A stretch of 64,000 nucleotides of DNA from Conexibacter sp. SYSU D00693 (GTDB taxonomy: Bacteria > Actinomycetota > Thermoleophilia > Solirubrobacterales > Solirubrobacteraceae). The position numbers and the translations under genes were made by a program. This document shows positions 41,345 to 50,827 of this stretch, piece by piece. The notes beneath the pieces were generated by a model, which was not told the DNA's origin, searched no databases, and saw only the letters and a list, made by a program, of their open reading frames with translations. The stretch covers positions 1,612,001 to 1,676,000 of the forward strand of contig NZ_CP070950.1 of assembly GCF_017084525.1 (NCBI RefSeq), written 5' to 3'. Position 1 is the first letter of the stretch. Each line of letters begins with the position of its first letter.

Positions 41345-41824
41345 CTAGCGGTTGGCCTCCCGCAGCGCGCGCTGCATGTCGCGCTGCTGCTCGCGTGCCT
41401 TGATCGTCTCGCGCTTGTCGAAGCGGTCCTTGCCGCGGGCCAGGGCGATCTCGACCTTCGCGCGCGGCCCCTTGAAGTAGAGGCGCGTCGGGACGAGCGT
41501 GAGCCCCTTCTCCTTGGTGCGCCCCATGAGCCGCTCGATCTCGGGCTTGGTGGCCAGCAGCTTGCGCGGGCGTTCCGGGTCGTGGTTGTCGCGCGAGGCG
41601 GGTCCGTAGGGCGGGATGTGGACGTTGTGCAGCCACAGCTCGCCGCGCTCGATGTTCGCGTAGCCGTCCTTGATCTGGGCCGAGCCGGTGCGCAGGGCCT
41701 TGACCTCGGTGCCTGTGAGCACGAGGCCGCACTCGAGCTTGTCGAGGAACTCGAACCGGTAGCCGGCCTGGCGGTTCGTCGCGACGTCGCCCGGCGCGGC
41801 CTTCTTCTTGCCCTTCTTGGCCAC
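41345..41824 (-). CDS. smpB: SsrA-binding protein SmpB
   Basis: A 159-residue OB-fold protein that binds tmRNA and delivers it to stalled ribosomes. Family motifs include NRQAGYRFEFLDKLECGLVL, TGTEVKALRTGSAQIKDGYA, LWLHNVHIPPY and LYFKGPRAKVEIALARGKD, with the basic C-terminal tail (REQQRDMQRALREANR) that enters the mRNA channel. The GTG start has TAACCT 9 nt upstream, overlapping the end of rnr, so a separate leaderless transcript is possible. Confidence 0.97.
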   Translation of the reverse strand: MAKKGKKKAAPGDVATNRQAGYRFEFLDKLECGLVLTGTEVKALRTGSAQIKDGYANIERGELWLHNVHIPPYGPASRDNHDPERPRKLLATKPEIERLMGRTKEKGLTLVPTRLYFKGPRAKVEIALARGKDRFDKRETIKAREQQRDMQRALREANR

Positions 41825-41836
41825 AGCCAGACGAGG

Positions 41837-43651
41837 TTACTGGCGCGGTCTGCGACGCCGGCGCGCCGCGGCCCCGCCGCCCGCCGCCCGGGCGTCGCCG
41901 TCGTCGTGCGTCTCCTCGGCCAGGACGAGGTCGACCCGGCCGCGCGGCGCGTCGACGCGCTCGACGCGCACCCGCAGCGGGTCGCCGAGGCGGATCGCCC
42001 CGCCGTCGTCGCCCTCGAGGACCGTCCCCTGCTCGTTGAGCTCCCACCACTGGCCACGGCCGAGCCGCCGCACCGGGACGAGCCCCTCGTGGCCCTCGCC
42101 GAACGACACGAACGCCCCGGCGCCGATGAGGCCGGTGACCTCGCCGTCGAAGACCCGGTCGAACCCGCCGCCCTCGAAGAGCTCGCGCTCGAGCAGGAAG
42201 CAGCGCGCCACCGCGTCGGCCCGGCGCTCGATGGACATCGCGTCGCGCTCGCGTGCGCTGCAGTGCTCGCCGGCCTCCTCCATGGCGCCCGCGGGCGGCG
42301 CCTCCTCCCCGCCCCCGACCGCGCTGAGCAGCGCGCGGTGGCAGAGCAGATCGGGGTAGCGGCGGATCGGCGAGGTGAAGTGGCAGTAGCGGTCGAGGTG
42401 CAGCCCGGCGTGGCCGGTCGTCGCGTCGGACGCGTAGCGCGCCTGCTTCAGCGACCGCAGGATGAGGTACGTGAACGCCGTGCGGCCGTGGCCCGTGCGG
42501 CGCACGTGCTGGTCCACGAGCCGGGAGGCCGCCGCCACGACGTCGACCGCCTCGCGCGGGCTGAGGTGCTCGGGCGCCGGCGGCGTCGGCAGGTCCAGCG
42601 ACGCGAGCTGGTCCAGCAGGCGCTCGACCGCCGTCGGGTCGGGCTTCTCGTGGATGCGGTGCAGCGCCGGGACCGAGCGGTCGGCCAGCAGCCGCGCGAC
42701 CTGCTCGTTGGCGGCGATCATCAGGTGCTCGATGAGCCGGTGGGACTCGGTCTGCTCGCTGGCCTCGGACCCCGTCACGTGGCCGCGGCGGTCGAAGGCG
42801 AACTCCGGCTCGGCCGACTCGACGGCCAGCGCGCCCTCGCGCTCACGCGCGGCCTGCAGCGCGGCGGAGACCTCGCGCGCCACCCGCAGCGGCGTGGCCC
42901 ACGGCTCCTCCCACGGCTCCTCGCCGGCGAAGAGCCGGTCGACCTGGTCGTAGTCCAGCCGCTGGTCGGAGCGGATGGTCGACCGGTAGAACGCCGCCTT
43001 CACCACGTCGGGCCCGTCGAGCTCCAGCTCGACCGTCACCGCGCGGCGCTCCTGGCCGGGCACGAGCGAGCACGCGCCGTTCGAGAGCACCTCCGGGAGC
43101 ATCGGCTCGACGAGCGCCGGGACGTACACGGACGTCGCGCGTCGGTAGGCCTCGCGGTCCACGGGCGAGCCGGGACGCACGTACGCGCTGACGTCGGCGA
43201 TGTGGACCCACACCCGCGCCCGGCCGCCGTCGAGCGCCTCGGCAGAGATCGCGTCGTCGAAGTCCTTCGCCGTCGCCGGGTCGATGGTGAACGTCGCCAG
43301 GTCGCGCAGGTCCCGTCGCGCCGGCGCCGGGTCCTCGGCCTCGACGCGCGCGACCGCCTCGGCCGCCGCCCGCTCGATCCCGGGGCCGAAGCGCCGCGCC
43401 AGCCCGCGGTCGACCATGAGCGCCTCGAGCGCGTCGCGCGCGACGTCGGGCCGGCCGAGCAGCCGCAGTACCTTCGAGCGCCGCCCGCCCTTGCCCGGGC
43501 CGATGAGCGCGAGCCGGCCCGGCCGCGCGTCGCGGTTGGCGTCGACGGCCTGCGACGAGCCCCGCTCGAAGAACGGCTCGGCGACCAGGAAGCGCCCGCG
43601 CTTCTCCAGCAGCCCGACGAAGACGCTGCGCTCGGCGCCGCGGTCCCTCAC
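41837..43651 (-). CDS. rnr: RNase R/RNase II-family exoribonuclease
   Basis: A 604-residue 3'-5' exoribonuclease. The RNB catalytic domain has TIDPATAKDFDDAIS with the metal-binding aspartates, then HIADVSAYVRPG and HFTSPIRRYPDLLCHRAL. A C-terminal S1 domain (FDGEVTGLIGAGAFVSFGEG) is followed by a basic tail. The N-terminus is short, with only part of the cold-shock domains of E. coli RNase R, which is about 800 residues. Next to smpB, it would degrade non-stop mRNA released by trans-translation. Its GTG overlaps the ctpA TGA. Confidence 0.92.
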   Translation of the reverse strand: MRDRGAERSVFVGLLEKRGRFLVAEPFFERGSSQAVDANRDARPGRLALIGPGKGGRRSKVLRLLGRPDVARDALEALMVDRGLARRFGPGIERAAAEAVARVEAEDPAPARRDLRDLATFTIDPATAKDFDDAISAEALDGGRARVWVHIADVSAYVRPGSPVDREAYRRATSVYVPALVEPMLPEVLSNGACSLVPGQERRAVTVELELDGPDVVKAAFYRSTIRSDQRLDYDQVDRLFAGEEPWEEPWATPLRVAREVSAALQAAREREGALAVESAEPEFAFDRRGHVTGSEASEQTESHRLIEHLMIAANEQVARLLADRSVPALHRIHEKPDPTAVERLLDQLASLDLPTPPAPEHLSPREAVDVVAAASRLVDQHVRRTGHGRTAFTYLILRSLKQARYASDATTGHAGLHLDRYCHFTSPIRRYPDLLCHRALLSAVGGGEEAPPAGAMEEAGEHCSARERDAMSIERRADAVARCFLLERELFEGGGFDRVFDGEVTGLIGAGAFVSFGEGHEGLVPVRRLGRGQWWELNEQGTVLEGDDGGAIRLGDPLRVRVERVDAPRGRVDLVLAEETHDDGDARAAGGGAAARRRRRPRQ

Positions 43652-44838
43652 GCCGCGCGCTCGGCGAGGACCTCGAGCGCGCGGTCCAGGCCCTCGTCGA
43701 CGTCCGGGGTGTCGCGGTCGTCGCGGGCGCTGACGTCAGGCGCGAGGCCGCGGCCCTGCGCGGTGCCCTTGCCGCCGAGGTTGCGGCCCGCCGGGGTGAA
43801 GTACTGCCCGGCGGTGATGTCGAGCGCTCCGCCGTTGGAGAGCTCGATCACCTGCTGGAAGACGCCCTTGCCGTAGGTGCGGGTGCCCACGAGCGCGGCG
43901 CGCTTGCGGTCCTGCAGGGCGCCGGCGACGATCTCGGAGGCCGAGGCGCTGTCACGGTCGACGAGCACGACCATGGGCAGGTCCCCGGCGATCGGGTCCC
44001 CAGTCGCCTTGAGCGTGCGCGACGGCAGCGACCGGCCCTTGGTCGTGACGATCGCGCCGCCCTTGAGGAACGCGCTCGCGATGAGCTGGGCCTCGCTCAC
44101 CAGGCCGCCGCCGTTGCCGCGCAGGTCGAGCACGAGGCCCTCCACCTTGCGGGCCTCGAGCTTGCGGATCGCCGCGTTGACCTCGGCGTGCGCGCCGCTG
44201 GTGAACTGCGCGAGCTTCACGACGCCCAGGCGCTTGCCGCCCGAGGAGCGCACCCGCGAGGCGACCACCGGGACCGAGATCGTCGCCCGCGTGACGCGCA
44301 CGTCGCGCTCACGGCCCTTGCGCGGCTTGATCCGCAGCCGCACGTCGGTGCCCTCCGGGCCCTTGATGCGCGCCACGGCCTGGGACTGCGAGAGCCCCTT
44401 GAGGCGCTTGCCCCCGGCCGCGACGATGACGTCGCCCGAGGCGATGCCGGCGCGCTTGGCGGGCGAGTCGTCGAAGACGTCGACGACGCGCAGGCCGCCG
44501 GGGTCCTCGCTCACCGTCAGGCCCACGCCGGAGAACTCGCTGCTCTGCGCCTGCTCGAAGCGCGCGTACTCCTTCGGGTCGAAGTACGAGCTGAACGGGT
44601 CGTCCAGCGACTCGACCATCCCGGCGATCGCGCGGTCGGCGAGCTCCTCGTCGCCGAGGCCGCGGTAGTAGCGCTCGGCGACGGTGTCGATCGCCTCCTT
44701 GACCACCCGCGTGTCCTTGTCGCCGACGAGCCCGTCGCGCACGAAGCCGGGCAGCGCGTCGGGGTGGCCTCCGAGGAAGATGCCGGCCGCCAGGAGGGCC
44801 GGCACCATGAGGATGGCGAGCAGGAAGCGGGGGCGCAC
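43648..44838 (-). CDS. ctpA: S41-family C-terminal processing peptidase
   Basis: A serine protease of about 396 residues with an N-terminal membrane anchor/signal (FLLAILMVPALLAAGIFLGG). A PDZ domain spans FSGVGLTVSEDPGGLRVVDV to SGDVIVAAGG. The catalytic Ser lies in VLVDRDSASASEIVAGAL and the Lys in GTRTYGKGVFQ. It acts outside the membrane, in cell-wall or envelope protein processing. Position directly after ftsEX suggests a role with FtsEX-controlled wall hydrolysis. GTG 44838 gives a normal signal; GTG 44862 is an upstream alternative. Confidence 0.93.
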   Translation of the reverse strand: MRPRFLLAILMVPALLAAGIFLGGHPDALPGFVRDGLVGDKDTRVVKEAIDTVAERYYRGLGDEELADRAIAGMVESLDDPFSSYFDPKEYARFEQAQSSEFSGVGLTVSEDPGGLRVVDVFDDSPAKRAGIASGDVIVAAGGKRLKGLSQSQAVARIKGPEGTDVRLRIKPRKGRERDVRVTRATISVPVVASRVRSSGGKRLGVVKLAQFTSGAHAEVNAAIRKLEARKVEGLVLDLRGNGGGLVSEAQLIASAFLKGGAIVTTKGRSLPSRTLKATGDPIAGDLPMVVLVDRDSASASEIVAGALQDRKRAALVGTRTYGKGVFQQVIELSNGGALDITAGQYFTPAGRNLGGKGTAQGRGLAPDVSARDDRDTPDVDEGLDRALEVLAERAA

Positions 44839-44880
44839 CAAGGCGCCCCCTACGCTACCCACGGTCTGTCAGCGGGCCGT

Positions 44881-45777
44881 CTAGACCCGCAGGAAGCGGC
44901 GCAGCGACAGCCCGGAGCCCGCGGCGCTCACCATCACGGAGGCGCCGAGGAGCAGGGCGGCCAGCAGGCCGAAGTTGATCGTCTGCGGCGCGGAGATCAG
45001 GGCGAACGAGTCGGCCAGCGGGTCGACGAAGGCGACCTTGCCGACCAGCAGCAGGCCGATGGCCAGCACGCCGCCGAGCGCCCCGAGCACGACGCCCTCG
45101 ATCACGAACGGCCAGCGGATGAACCAGTCCGTCGCGCCCACGAGCTTCATGACCTCGACCTCGCGCCGGCGCGAGAAGAGGCTCAGGCGGATCGTGTTGG
45201 AGATGAGCAGCACGGAGGCGACGACGAGCAGGATCGCCAGCAGCGCCATCGACCACTTCACGACGTTCGTCGCGGTGAGGATCTTCTCCGTGTCGTCCTC
45301 GCGCGTGGCGACCTTGGCGATGGCGCCGTCGACCGGCTCGCGGCCCCCCGAGACGCCCTCGGGCGAGAGCGCGTCGCGGATCTTCAGGACGTCGTCCGGG
45401 TCGTCGGGCGTGATCCGGAAGGTGTCGGGCAGCGGGTTGCGACCCAGGAGCTCGTAGAGGTCCGGGTACTTGCGCTGCTCGGCCTTGTACGCCTCCTCCT
45501 TGGAGACGTACTGCAGGTTCTTGACGCCGTCGGCCTTGTCGACGATGAGCTGGCGGACGCGCTCGACGTCGGCGTCCTTGGCCTTCGTGTTGAGGTAGAC
45601 GTCGACGAGCACGCGGCCGCGGACCTCGTTGGCCGCGCCGGTCGTGGCCTGCACGACGGGGATGAAGACGCCGAGGACGAGGACGGTCACCAGGACCGAG
45701 GCCATGGCGGCGAAGGACGGGATGGCGTTGCGCTTGATGGAGCGCATCGCCTCCTTGGCGAAGAAGCCGGGGCGCAT
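44881..45777 (-). CDS. ftsX: Cell division protein FtsX
   Basis: A 298-residue membrane subunit of FtsEX. There are four transmembrane helices: one near residue 25, then an extracytoplasmic domain of about 120 residues (VLVDVYLNTKAKDADVERVR), and three more in the C-terminal half, with the SLFSRRREVEVMKLVGATDW coupling segment that contacts FtsE. It activates peptidoglycan hydrolases during division. It begins directly after the ftsE stop codon. Confidence 0.96.
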   Translation of the reverse strand: MRPGFFAKEAMRSIKRNAIPSFAAMASVLVTVLVLGVFIPVVQATTGAANEVRGRVLVDVYLNTKAKDADVERVRQLIVDKADGVKNLQYVSKEEAYKAEQRKYPDLYELLGRNPLPDTFRITPDDPDDVLKIRDALSPEGVSGGREPVDGAIAKVATREDDTEKILTATNVVKWSMALLAILLVVASVLLISNTIRLSLFSRRREVEVMKLVGATDWFIRWPFVIEGVVLGALGGVLAIGLLLVGKVAFVDPLADSFALISAPQTINFGLLAALLLGASVMVSAAGSGLSLRRFLRV

Positions 45778-46626
<849 letters not shown>

Positions 46627-46679
46627 GAGGCTCGGAGGTTAGGTGCGGCGCTCCGATTCCCTGCGTCGTGCAGGGGGTC

Positions 46680-46709
46680 TTGCAAAGCGTGCGTTCGCCG
46701 CTCTAGGTT
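46680..46709 (+). promoter_or_regulatory. Promoter of the RTX-like secreted protein gene
   Basis: TTGCAA (46680-46685) and TAGGTT (46704-46709) are 18 nt apart, and the ATG follows 7 nt after the -10. This is one of only two candidate leaderless promoters in the window with a recognisable -35. Confidence 0.55.
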
Positions 46710-46716
46710 GAGGTCC

Positions 46717-47292
46717 ATGGGGATGATCAGGGGGAGCCTCGCCGCCGTCACGGCGGCGATGGCATGCACGGTGCTGGCCGGCGCGTCGAGCTCCTCGGCG
46801 AGCGTCATCACGGTCGCCGGGCCGGCGGGGCAGGGCCAGACCGTCGATGTCCGGCCGATCACGGGGCTGCTCGGCGTCCCGATCGACCCGGTCAACGTCG
46901 ACGTGACGGTGTCGGCGGACCGCGCCACGCTCACCGTCGTGGATCGGTTGGCGCTCGTGCCGCTGTACCCCGGCTGCCGCATGGAGCCGCTGCTCCAGCG
47001 CGCCGTCTGCACCGGCAACTTCGCCGTCGGCACGGTCTTCGGCGGGCTTCTGCCCAACACCGTGAAGATCCGCGGCACCGACATCGGCTTCTCCGGCGGG
47101 GCGGGCAACGACGTCGCCGACATGCAGACCACCAACGGCAACGCGGACCTCGGCACCGGCGACGACCACCTCGACGTCCGCGGCGGGGCTTCGAACCACG
47201 TGACGTGCGGCCCTGGCCGCGACACCGTGCTGGCGGACCCCGAGGGCGTCGACCTGATCGCGTCCGACTGCGAGGTCGTCACCCACTTCTAG
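46717..47292 (+). CDS. Secreted protein with RTX-like calcium-binding repeats
   Basis: A 191-residue exported protein. The signal peptide (LAAVTAAMACTVLAGASSSS) is followed by a beta-rich middle with two Cys (YPGCRMEPLLQRAVC) and a C-terminal section with degenerate RTX nonapeptides (GGAGNDVAD, LGTGDDHLDV, CGPGRDTVLAD). Two more Cys bracket the last repeat. Hemolysin-type repeats bind calcium outside the cell. The precise role is unknown. It is divergent from ftsE, with two separate leaderless-type promoters. Confidence 0.75.
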   Translation: MGMIRGSLAAVTAAMACTVLAGASSSSASVITVAGPAGQGQTVDVRPITGLLGVPIDPVNVDVTVSADRATLTVVDRLALVPLYPGCRMEPLLQRAVCTGNFAVGTVFGGLLPNTVKIRGTDIGFSGGAGNDVADMQTTNGNADLGTGDDHLDVRGGASNHVTCGPGRDTVLADPEGVDLIASDCEVVTHF

Positions 47293-47326
47293 CTCGCCGA
47301 CCCGCCCGGCCCTAGGCTGGGCGGGG

Positions 47327-47788
47327 ATGAGCTACGCCACCGAGGAGGCCCGGGTCGGGCTGCTGGACACGATCGCCGAGGCGGTCGACGCGCTCGCGAA
47401 GGCCCTGGCGGAGCTCACGACGGCCTACGAGCTGCTCGACGAGCGCACCGCCGACCGGCTCGAGGAGGAGCTGTTCGGGCCGGTGCAGACCGCGTTCGGG
47501 CGGGCCAAGCGCGCCCACGCCGGGTTCGCGACGCGCCACGACCTCCACGGCCGGCCGTTCGCCCCTGCGCCGGAGCCCGCTGCACCGTCGGCCGGGGTCA
47601 AGGGGCTGGTGGAGCGGGCCGTCGACCACGCGCTGGGCGCCGAGCACGTCCTGAGCGACCTCCAGGACTCCATGGCGCCCGTCGAGGTGGGCGACGCGGA
47701 GCTCCGGGCCGGGCTCGCGGACGTGCGCGAGCACCTCGGCAGCCTGCGCGCGCGGGCCGACGGGTTCGTGCGCGTGCTCGGACGCTGA
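47327..47788 (+). CDS. Helical hypothetical protein
   Basis: A 153-residue soluble protein made of long amphipathic helices (LDTIAEAVDALAKALAELTT, then DERTADRLEEELFGPVQTAF), with a short Pro/Ala linker near residue 85. I recognise no family. TAGGCT lies 8 nt before the ATG. It is followed by a 310-nt gap that holds the structured element at 47819-47881. Confidence 0.65.
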   Translation: MSYATEEARVGLLDTIAEAVDALAKALAELTTAYELLDERTADRLEEELFGPVQTAFGRAKRAHAGFATRHDLHGRPFAPAPEPAAPSAGVKGLVERAVDHALGAEHVLSDLQDSMAPVEVGDAELRAGLADVREHLGSLRARADGFVRVLGR

Positions 47789-47818
47789 GGCAGAGCGGCG
47801 CGGTCGTCGGCGCCGCCC

Positions 47819-47881
47819 GGCGAACGAGGTGCGACGTACGTCGCGAGTGAGGGTGACGCGTCCGTCACTCTGTCGTTCGCC
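47819..47881. other. Nested inverted repeats, possible three-way-junction RNA or binding site
   Basis: An outer 9-bp stem, GGCGAACGA (47819-47827) and TCGTTCGCC (47873-47881), encloses the 14-nt perfect palindrome GCGACGTACGTCGC (47831-47844) and a second hairpin GTGACG-CGTC-CGTCAC (47853-47868). In RNA this would be a three-way junction. It lies in the 310-nt gap between the helical hypothetical gene and the M16 peptidase gene, where nothing else stands out except GAGGGGATTCCCTC just before the peptidase promoter. Confidence 0.5.
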
Positions 47882-48098
47882 TTCTGTGAGAGGGCGACGT
47901 GCAGGGTGACCGGGCGTCACGTGGACCGGCGGCGCTGGTCGCACTCCGCGCCCCGACCGCGACGGGCGTCTCGCGGACCGAGCGCCGGCCGGGCCTCCCC
48001 TCCTCGGTGCCGACCCGGCGACCGCCGCGACCCGCAGCCGCGCCCGAAGGGCGCTCCACGACGGAGAGCTGAGGGGATTCCCTCGTAGACTCGGGCGG

Positions 48099-49349
48099 AT
48101 GGCGACCGTCCGCACCGAGACCCTCCCCAACGGCCTGCCGCTGCACCGCGTCGGCCTGGAGGGCACCCGGGCCACCACGATCCTCGTCGCGTTCGACGCG
48201 GGGGCGCGCACGGAGCGCCCCGAGGAGAACGGCATGGCCCACTTCCTCGAGCACCTCGTGTTCAAGGGCGGCGAGGTCTACGACGACTACCGCAAGGTCA
48301 ACGAGACGGCCGAGCGGATGGGCGGCTCGCTCAACGCGTACACCAGCCACGACCTCGTCGCCTTCCACATCACCGTGCGCGCGGAGGCGGCGATGCAGGC
48401 GATCGACCTGCTGACGGACTTCGTCGGCCGGCCGAAGATCGACGCCGACGAGCTCGACCGCGAGCGCGGCGTCGTCATCCAGGAGATCCAGCGCTACAAG
48501 GACCAGCCCGCGGCGGTGGCCGAGGAGCTCGTCGACAGGGCGGCCTTCGGCGACCACCCGCTCGGGCGCACCGTGCTCGGGCCCGAGGAGCACCTGCGGA
48601 CCTTCACGCGCGACGCGATCGTGGCCTTCCGCCAGCGGCGCTGGGCCGGCCAGCGCGGCGGCGCGTTCATCGTCGGCAACGTCGACCACGTGCCGGCCAA
48701 CGGCGAGGTCGCCGAGCTCTTCGGCCGCTTCCCCACGCTCGACCAGCCGGAGGCCTACGTCGCGGCGCCGGGCGTCACGCCGCAGAAGCTCGTCGAGCAG
48801 CGCGACACCAACCAGTCGCACCTGCGGATCATGCACCAGCTCGACATCGACCCGACCGACCCCGGGCAGCGCGCGGCGACGGCGATCTACTCGACGCTGC
48901 TGGGCGGCTCGATGGGCTCGCGCCTGTTCGACGAGATCCGCGAGCAGCGCGGGCTCTGCTACTCGGTCTGGTCGGTCGACCACTCCTTCGCCGACGCGTC
49001 GGTCCTGCAGCTCGGCGCGGGCCTCGAGTCGTCGAAGTGCGCCGAGGCCTACGCGCGCATGCGCGAGATCGTGCGCGAGCTCCACGACGAGGGTCCGCGC
49101 GAGGAGGAGGTCGAGCGCGCCCGCGCGTACGCCGCCGGCCGCCGGGTCCTGGCCTTCGAGAACACGAACGCCGTCGCCCGCCACGCCGCCAACCAGTCCG
49201 TGGTCTACGGCGAGCCGATCGACCCCGACGCCGCCATCGCCGCGCTCGACGCCGTGACGTTCGACCAAGTGGCCGACGTCGCGCGCCGCGTCCAGGTCGA
49301 CGACGTCGCCGTGGCGTGCGTCGGCCCGCACGAGGCCTCCGAGTTCTGA
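48099..49349 (+). CDS. M16-family (insulinase-like) zinc peptidase
   Basis: A 416-residue pitrilysin-type protease. The inverted zinc motif HxxEH lies in GMAHFLEHLVFKGG, and the third ligand Glu is expected in the RERGVVIQEIQRYKDQ region. The C-terminal M16 partner domain (STLLGGSMGSRLFDEIREQR, then LCYSVWS) is complete. Relatives include processing peptidases often located near pnp, but pnp is not here. TAGACT lies 7 nt before the ATG. Confidence 0.93.
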   Translation: MATVRTETLPNGLPLHRVGLEGTRATTILVAFDAGARTERPEENGMAHFLEHLVFKGGEVYDDYRKVNETAERMGGSLNAYTSHDLVAFHITVRAEAAMQAIDLLTDFVGRPKIDADELDRERGVVIQEIQRYKDQPAAVAEELVDRAAFGDHPLGRTVLGPEEHLRTFTRDAIVAFRQRRWAGQRGGAFIVGNVDHVPANGEVAELFGRFPTLDQPEAYVAAPGVTPQKLVEQRDTNQSHLRIMHQLDIDPTDPGQRAATAIYSTLLGGSMGSRLFDEIREQRGLCYSVWSVDHSFADASVLQLGAGLESSKCAEAYARMREIVRELHDEGPREEEVERARAYAAGRRVLAFENTNAVARHAANQSVVYGEPIDPDAAIAALDAVTFDQVADVARRVQVDDVAVACVGPHEASEF

Positions 49350-49395
49350 GCCGTCGCTGGCGTGCCGGCGCCCGACCTGGGACAGTCGCCCCGGG

Positions 49396-49758
49396 ATGGT
49401 CGTCGCCGCGCCGATCGACGAGCGCGAGCTGGCCCGCTACGTCCGCCGGGTCGCGGACCGCTGGCCGCTGAGCGGCGCCTGGCTGGGCGGCGCCCGCGTG
49501 CGCGACGCCCAGGGTGCGCCGGCCCAGCGCGAGCGGGGACCGGAGTACGTCGTCGTCCTGGTCAGCGAGCACTTCGACGGGGTGCCGTGGCTCGAGCGGG
49601 TGCACGTCGCGGCGAGCCTCTGGGACGCCGGCGCGATGGGCGCCCCGGCCGACGTCCACTGCTACACGCCGGCCGAGCACGCCCGCAAGTGCGACAGCAT
49701 GCTGCGGGTGCGTCGGGCCACGGAGGACGGGCTGCAGGCCACCACCGACCCCGGGTAG
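49396..49758 (+). CDS. Small hypothetical protein
   Basis: A 120-residue soluble protein. The segment EYVVVLVSEHFDGVPWLERV followed by APADVHCYTPAEHARKCDSM resembles the end of small nucleotidyltransferase-like proteins, where a similar YTPxE pattern occurs, but the catalytic GS motif is not visible. Function unknown. It follows the M16 gene by 46 nt. Confidence 0.6.
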   Translation: MVVAAPIDERELARYVRRVADRWPLSGAWLGGARVRDAQGAPAQRERGPEYVVVLVSEHFDGVPWLERVHVAASLWDAGAMGAPADVHCYTPAEHARKCDSMLRVRRATEDGLQATTDPG

Positions 49759-49819
49759 CGCCGGCCCCGCCCGTCCGGGCGCGTCGACCGCGTGCGGCGA
49801 CGCCCGCCGTGCCGGCCGG

Positions 49820-50827
49820 CTAGCCGATCGCGACCATGCGCTCGATCGGCAGGCGAGCGCGCTGGGCCAGGTCGACCGGCACCTTCACCTCGCCGCTCAG
49901 GTCGCGCAGGCAGTCGCGGAGCTTGGGCAGCGTGATCATCTTCATGTAGCGGCAGGAGGCCGCCTCGTTGGCCGCGACGAAGTCGAGGTCCGGCGCGGCC
50001 ATCCGCAGCGGGTGCAGCATGCCGGTCTCGGTGGCCATGATCACCGTGCGCCCCTCGCCCTTGTGCTCGGCCGCGTAGTCGAGCATCCCGCCGGTGGAGA
50101 GCATGTGGACGCCCTCGGTGGCGACGTCGCCCGCGGCCACGTACTCCATGACCTGCGTCGAGCAGCCGCACTCGGGGTGGATGAGGAAGTCGGCGTCGGG
50201 GTGAGCCGCCCGCATCTCGTCGATGTCGGCCGGGCGGATGCCCGCGTGGACGTGGCACTCGCCGTCCCAGACGTGGAGCTTCGTCCCGAGCTCCTGCTCG
50301 ACGTAGGACCCGAGCCACATGTCGGGGCCGAAGAGGATGGGCGTGTCCGGGCCGTGCTCGCGGAGGATGTGCTCGACGACCTTCACGGCGTTGGACGACG
50401 TCACGCAGTAGTCCGTGAGCGCCTTCACCTCGGCCGTCGTGTTGACGTACATGACGGTCACGGCGCCCGGGTGCTTGGCCTGCCAGGCGGCGAGCTGCTC
50501 GGGGGTGATCGAGTCGGCCAGCGAGCAGCCGGCGTCGACGTCCGGGATCAGGACGCGCTTGTCCGGGGACAGGATGGACGCCGTCTCGGCCATGAAGTGC
50601 ACGCCGCAGAAGGCGATGACCGACTTGTCGACGGCGGCCGCCTGGCGGCTCAGGCCCAGCGAGTCGCCCACGAAGTCCGCGACGTCCTGGACCTCGGGCA
50701 GCTGGTAGTTGTGGGCGAGGATGACCGCGTCGCGCTCGGCGGCCAGGGCGCGGACCTCGTCCTGCAGGGCGGGGATGTCCTCGGGGGTCACCGCGTCTGC
50801 GGGACCCGCCATCGGCAGCGTCTTCAC
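49820..50827 (-). CDS. nadA: Quinolinate synthase NadA
   Basis: A 335-residue 4Fe-4S enzyme that condenses iminoaspartate with dihydroxyacetone phosphate to quinolinate in NAD synthesis. Recognisable are AVILAHNYQLPEVQDVADFV, the cluster Cys in FCGVHFMAETA, the middle Cys region YVNTTAEVKALTDYCVTSS and the last ligand in HPECGCSTQ. The GTG start overlaps the nadC TGA (GTGA), so the two are coupled. nadB is not in this operon. Confidence 0.96.
   Translation of the reverse strand: MKTLPMAGPADAVTPEDIPALQDEVRALAAERDAVILAHNYQLPEVQDVADFVGDSLGLSRQAAAVDKSVIAFCGVHFMAETASILSPDKRVLIPDVDAGCSLADSITPEQLAAWQAKHPGAVTVMYVNTTAEVKALTDYCVTSSNAVKVVEHILREHGPDTPILFGPDMWLGSYVEQELGTKLHVWDGECHVHAGIRPADIDEMRAAHPDADFLIHPECGCSTQVMEYVAAGDVATEGVHMLSTGGMLDYAAEHKGEGRTVIMATETGMLHPLRMAAPDLDFVAANEAASCRYMKMITLPKLRDCLRDLSGEVKVPVDLAQRARLPIERMVAIG

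Noticed and set aside
48071-48084. GAGGGGATTCCCTC as a shared operator with the GAGGGAATCCCC near 25138
   Set aside because: Only two imperfect occurrences before unrelated genes; not enough to claim a regulon.
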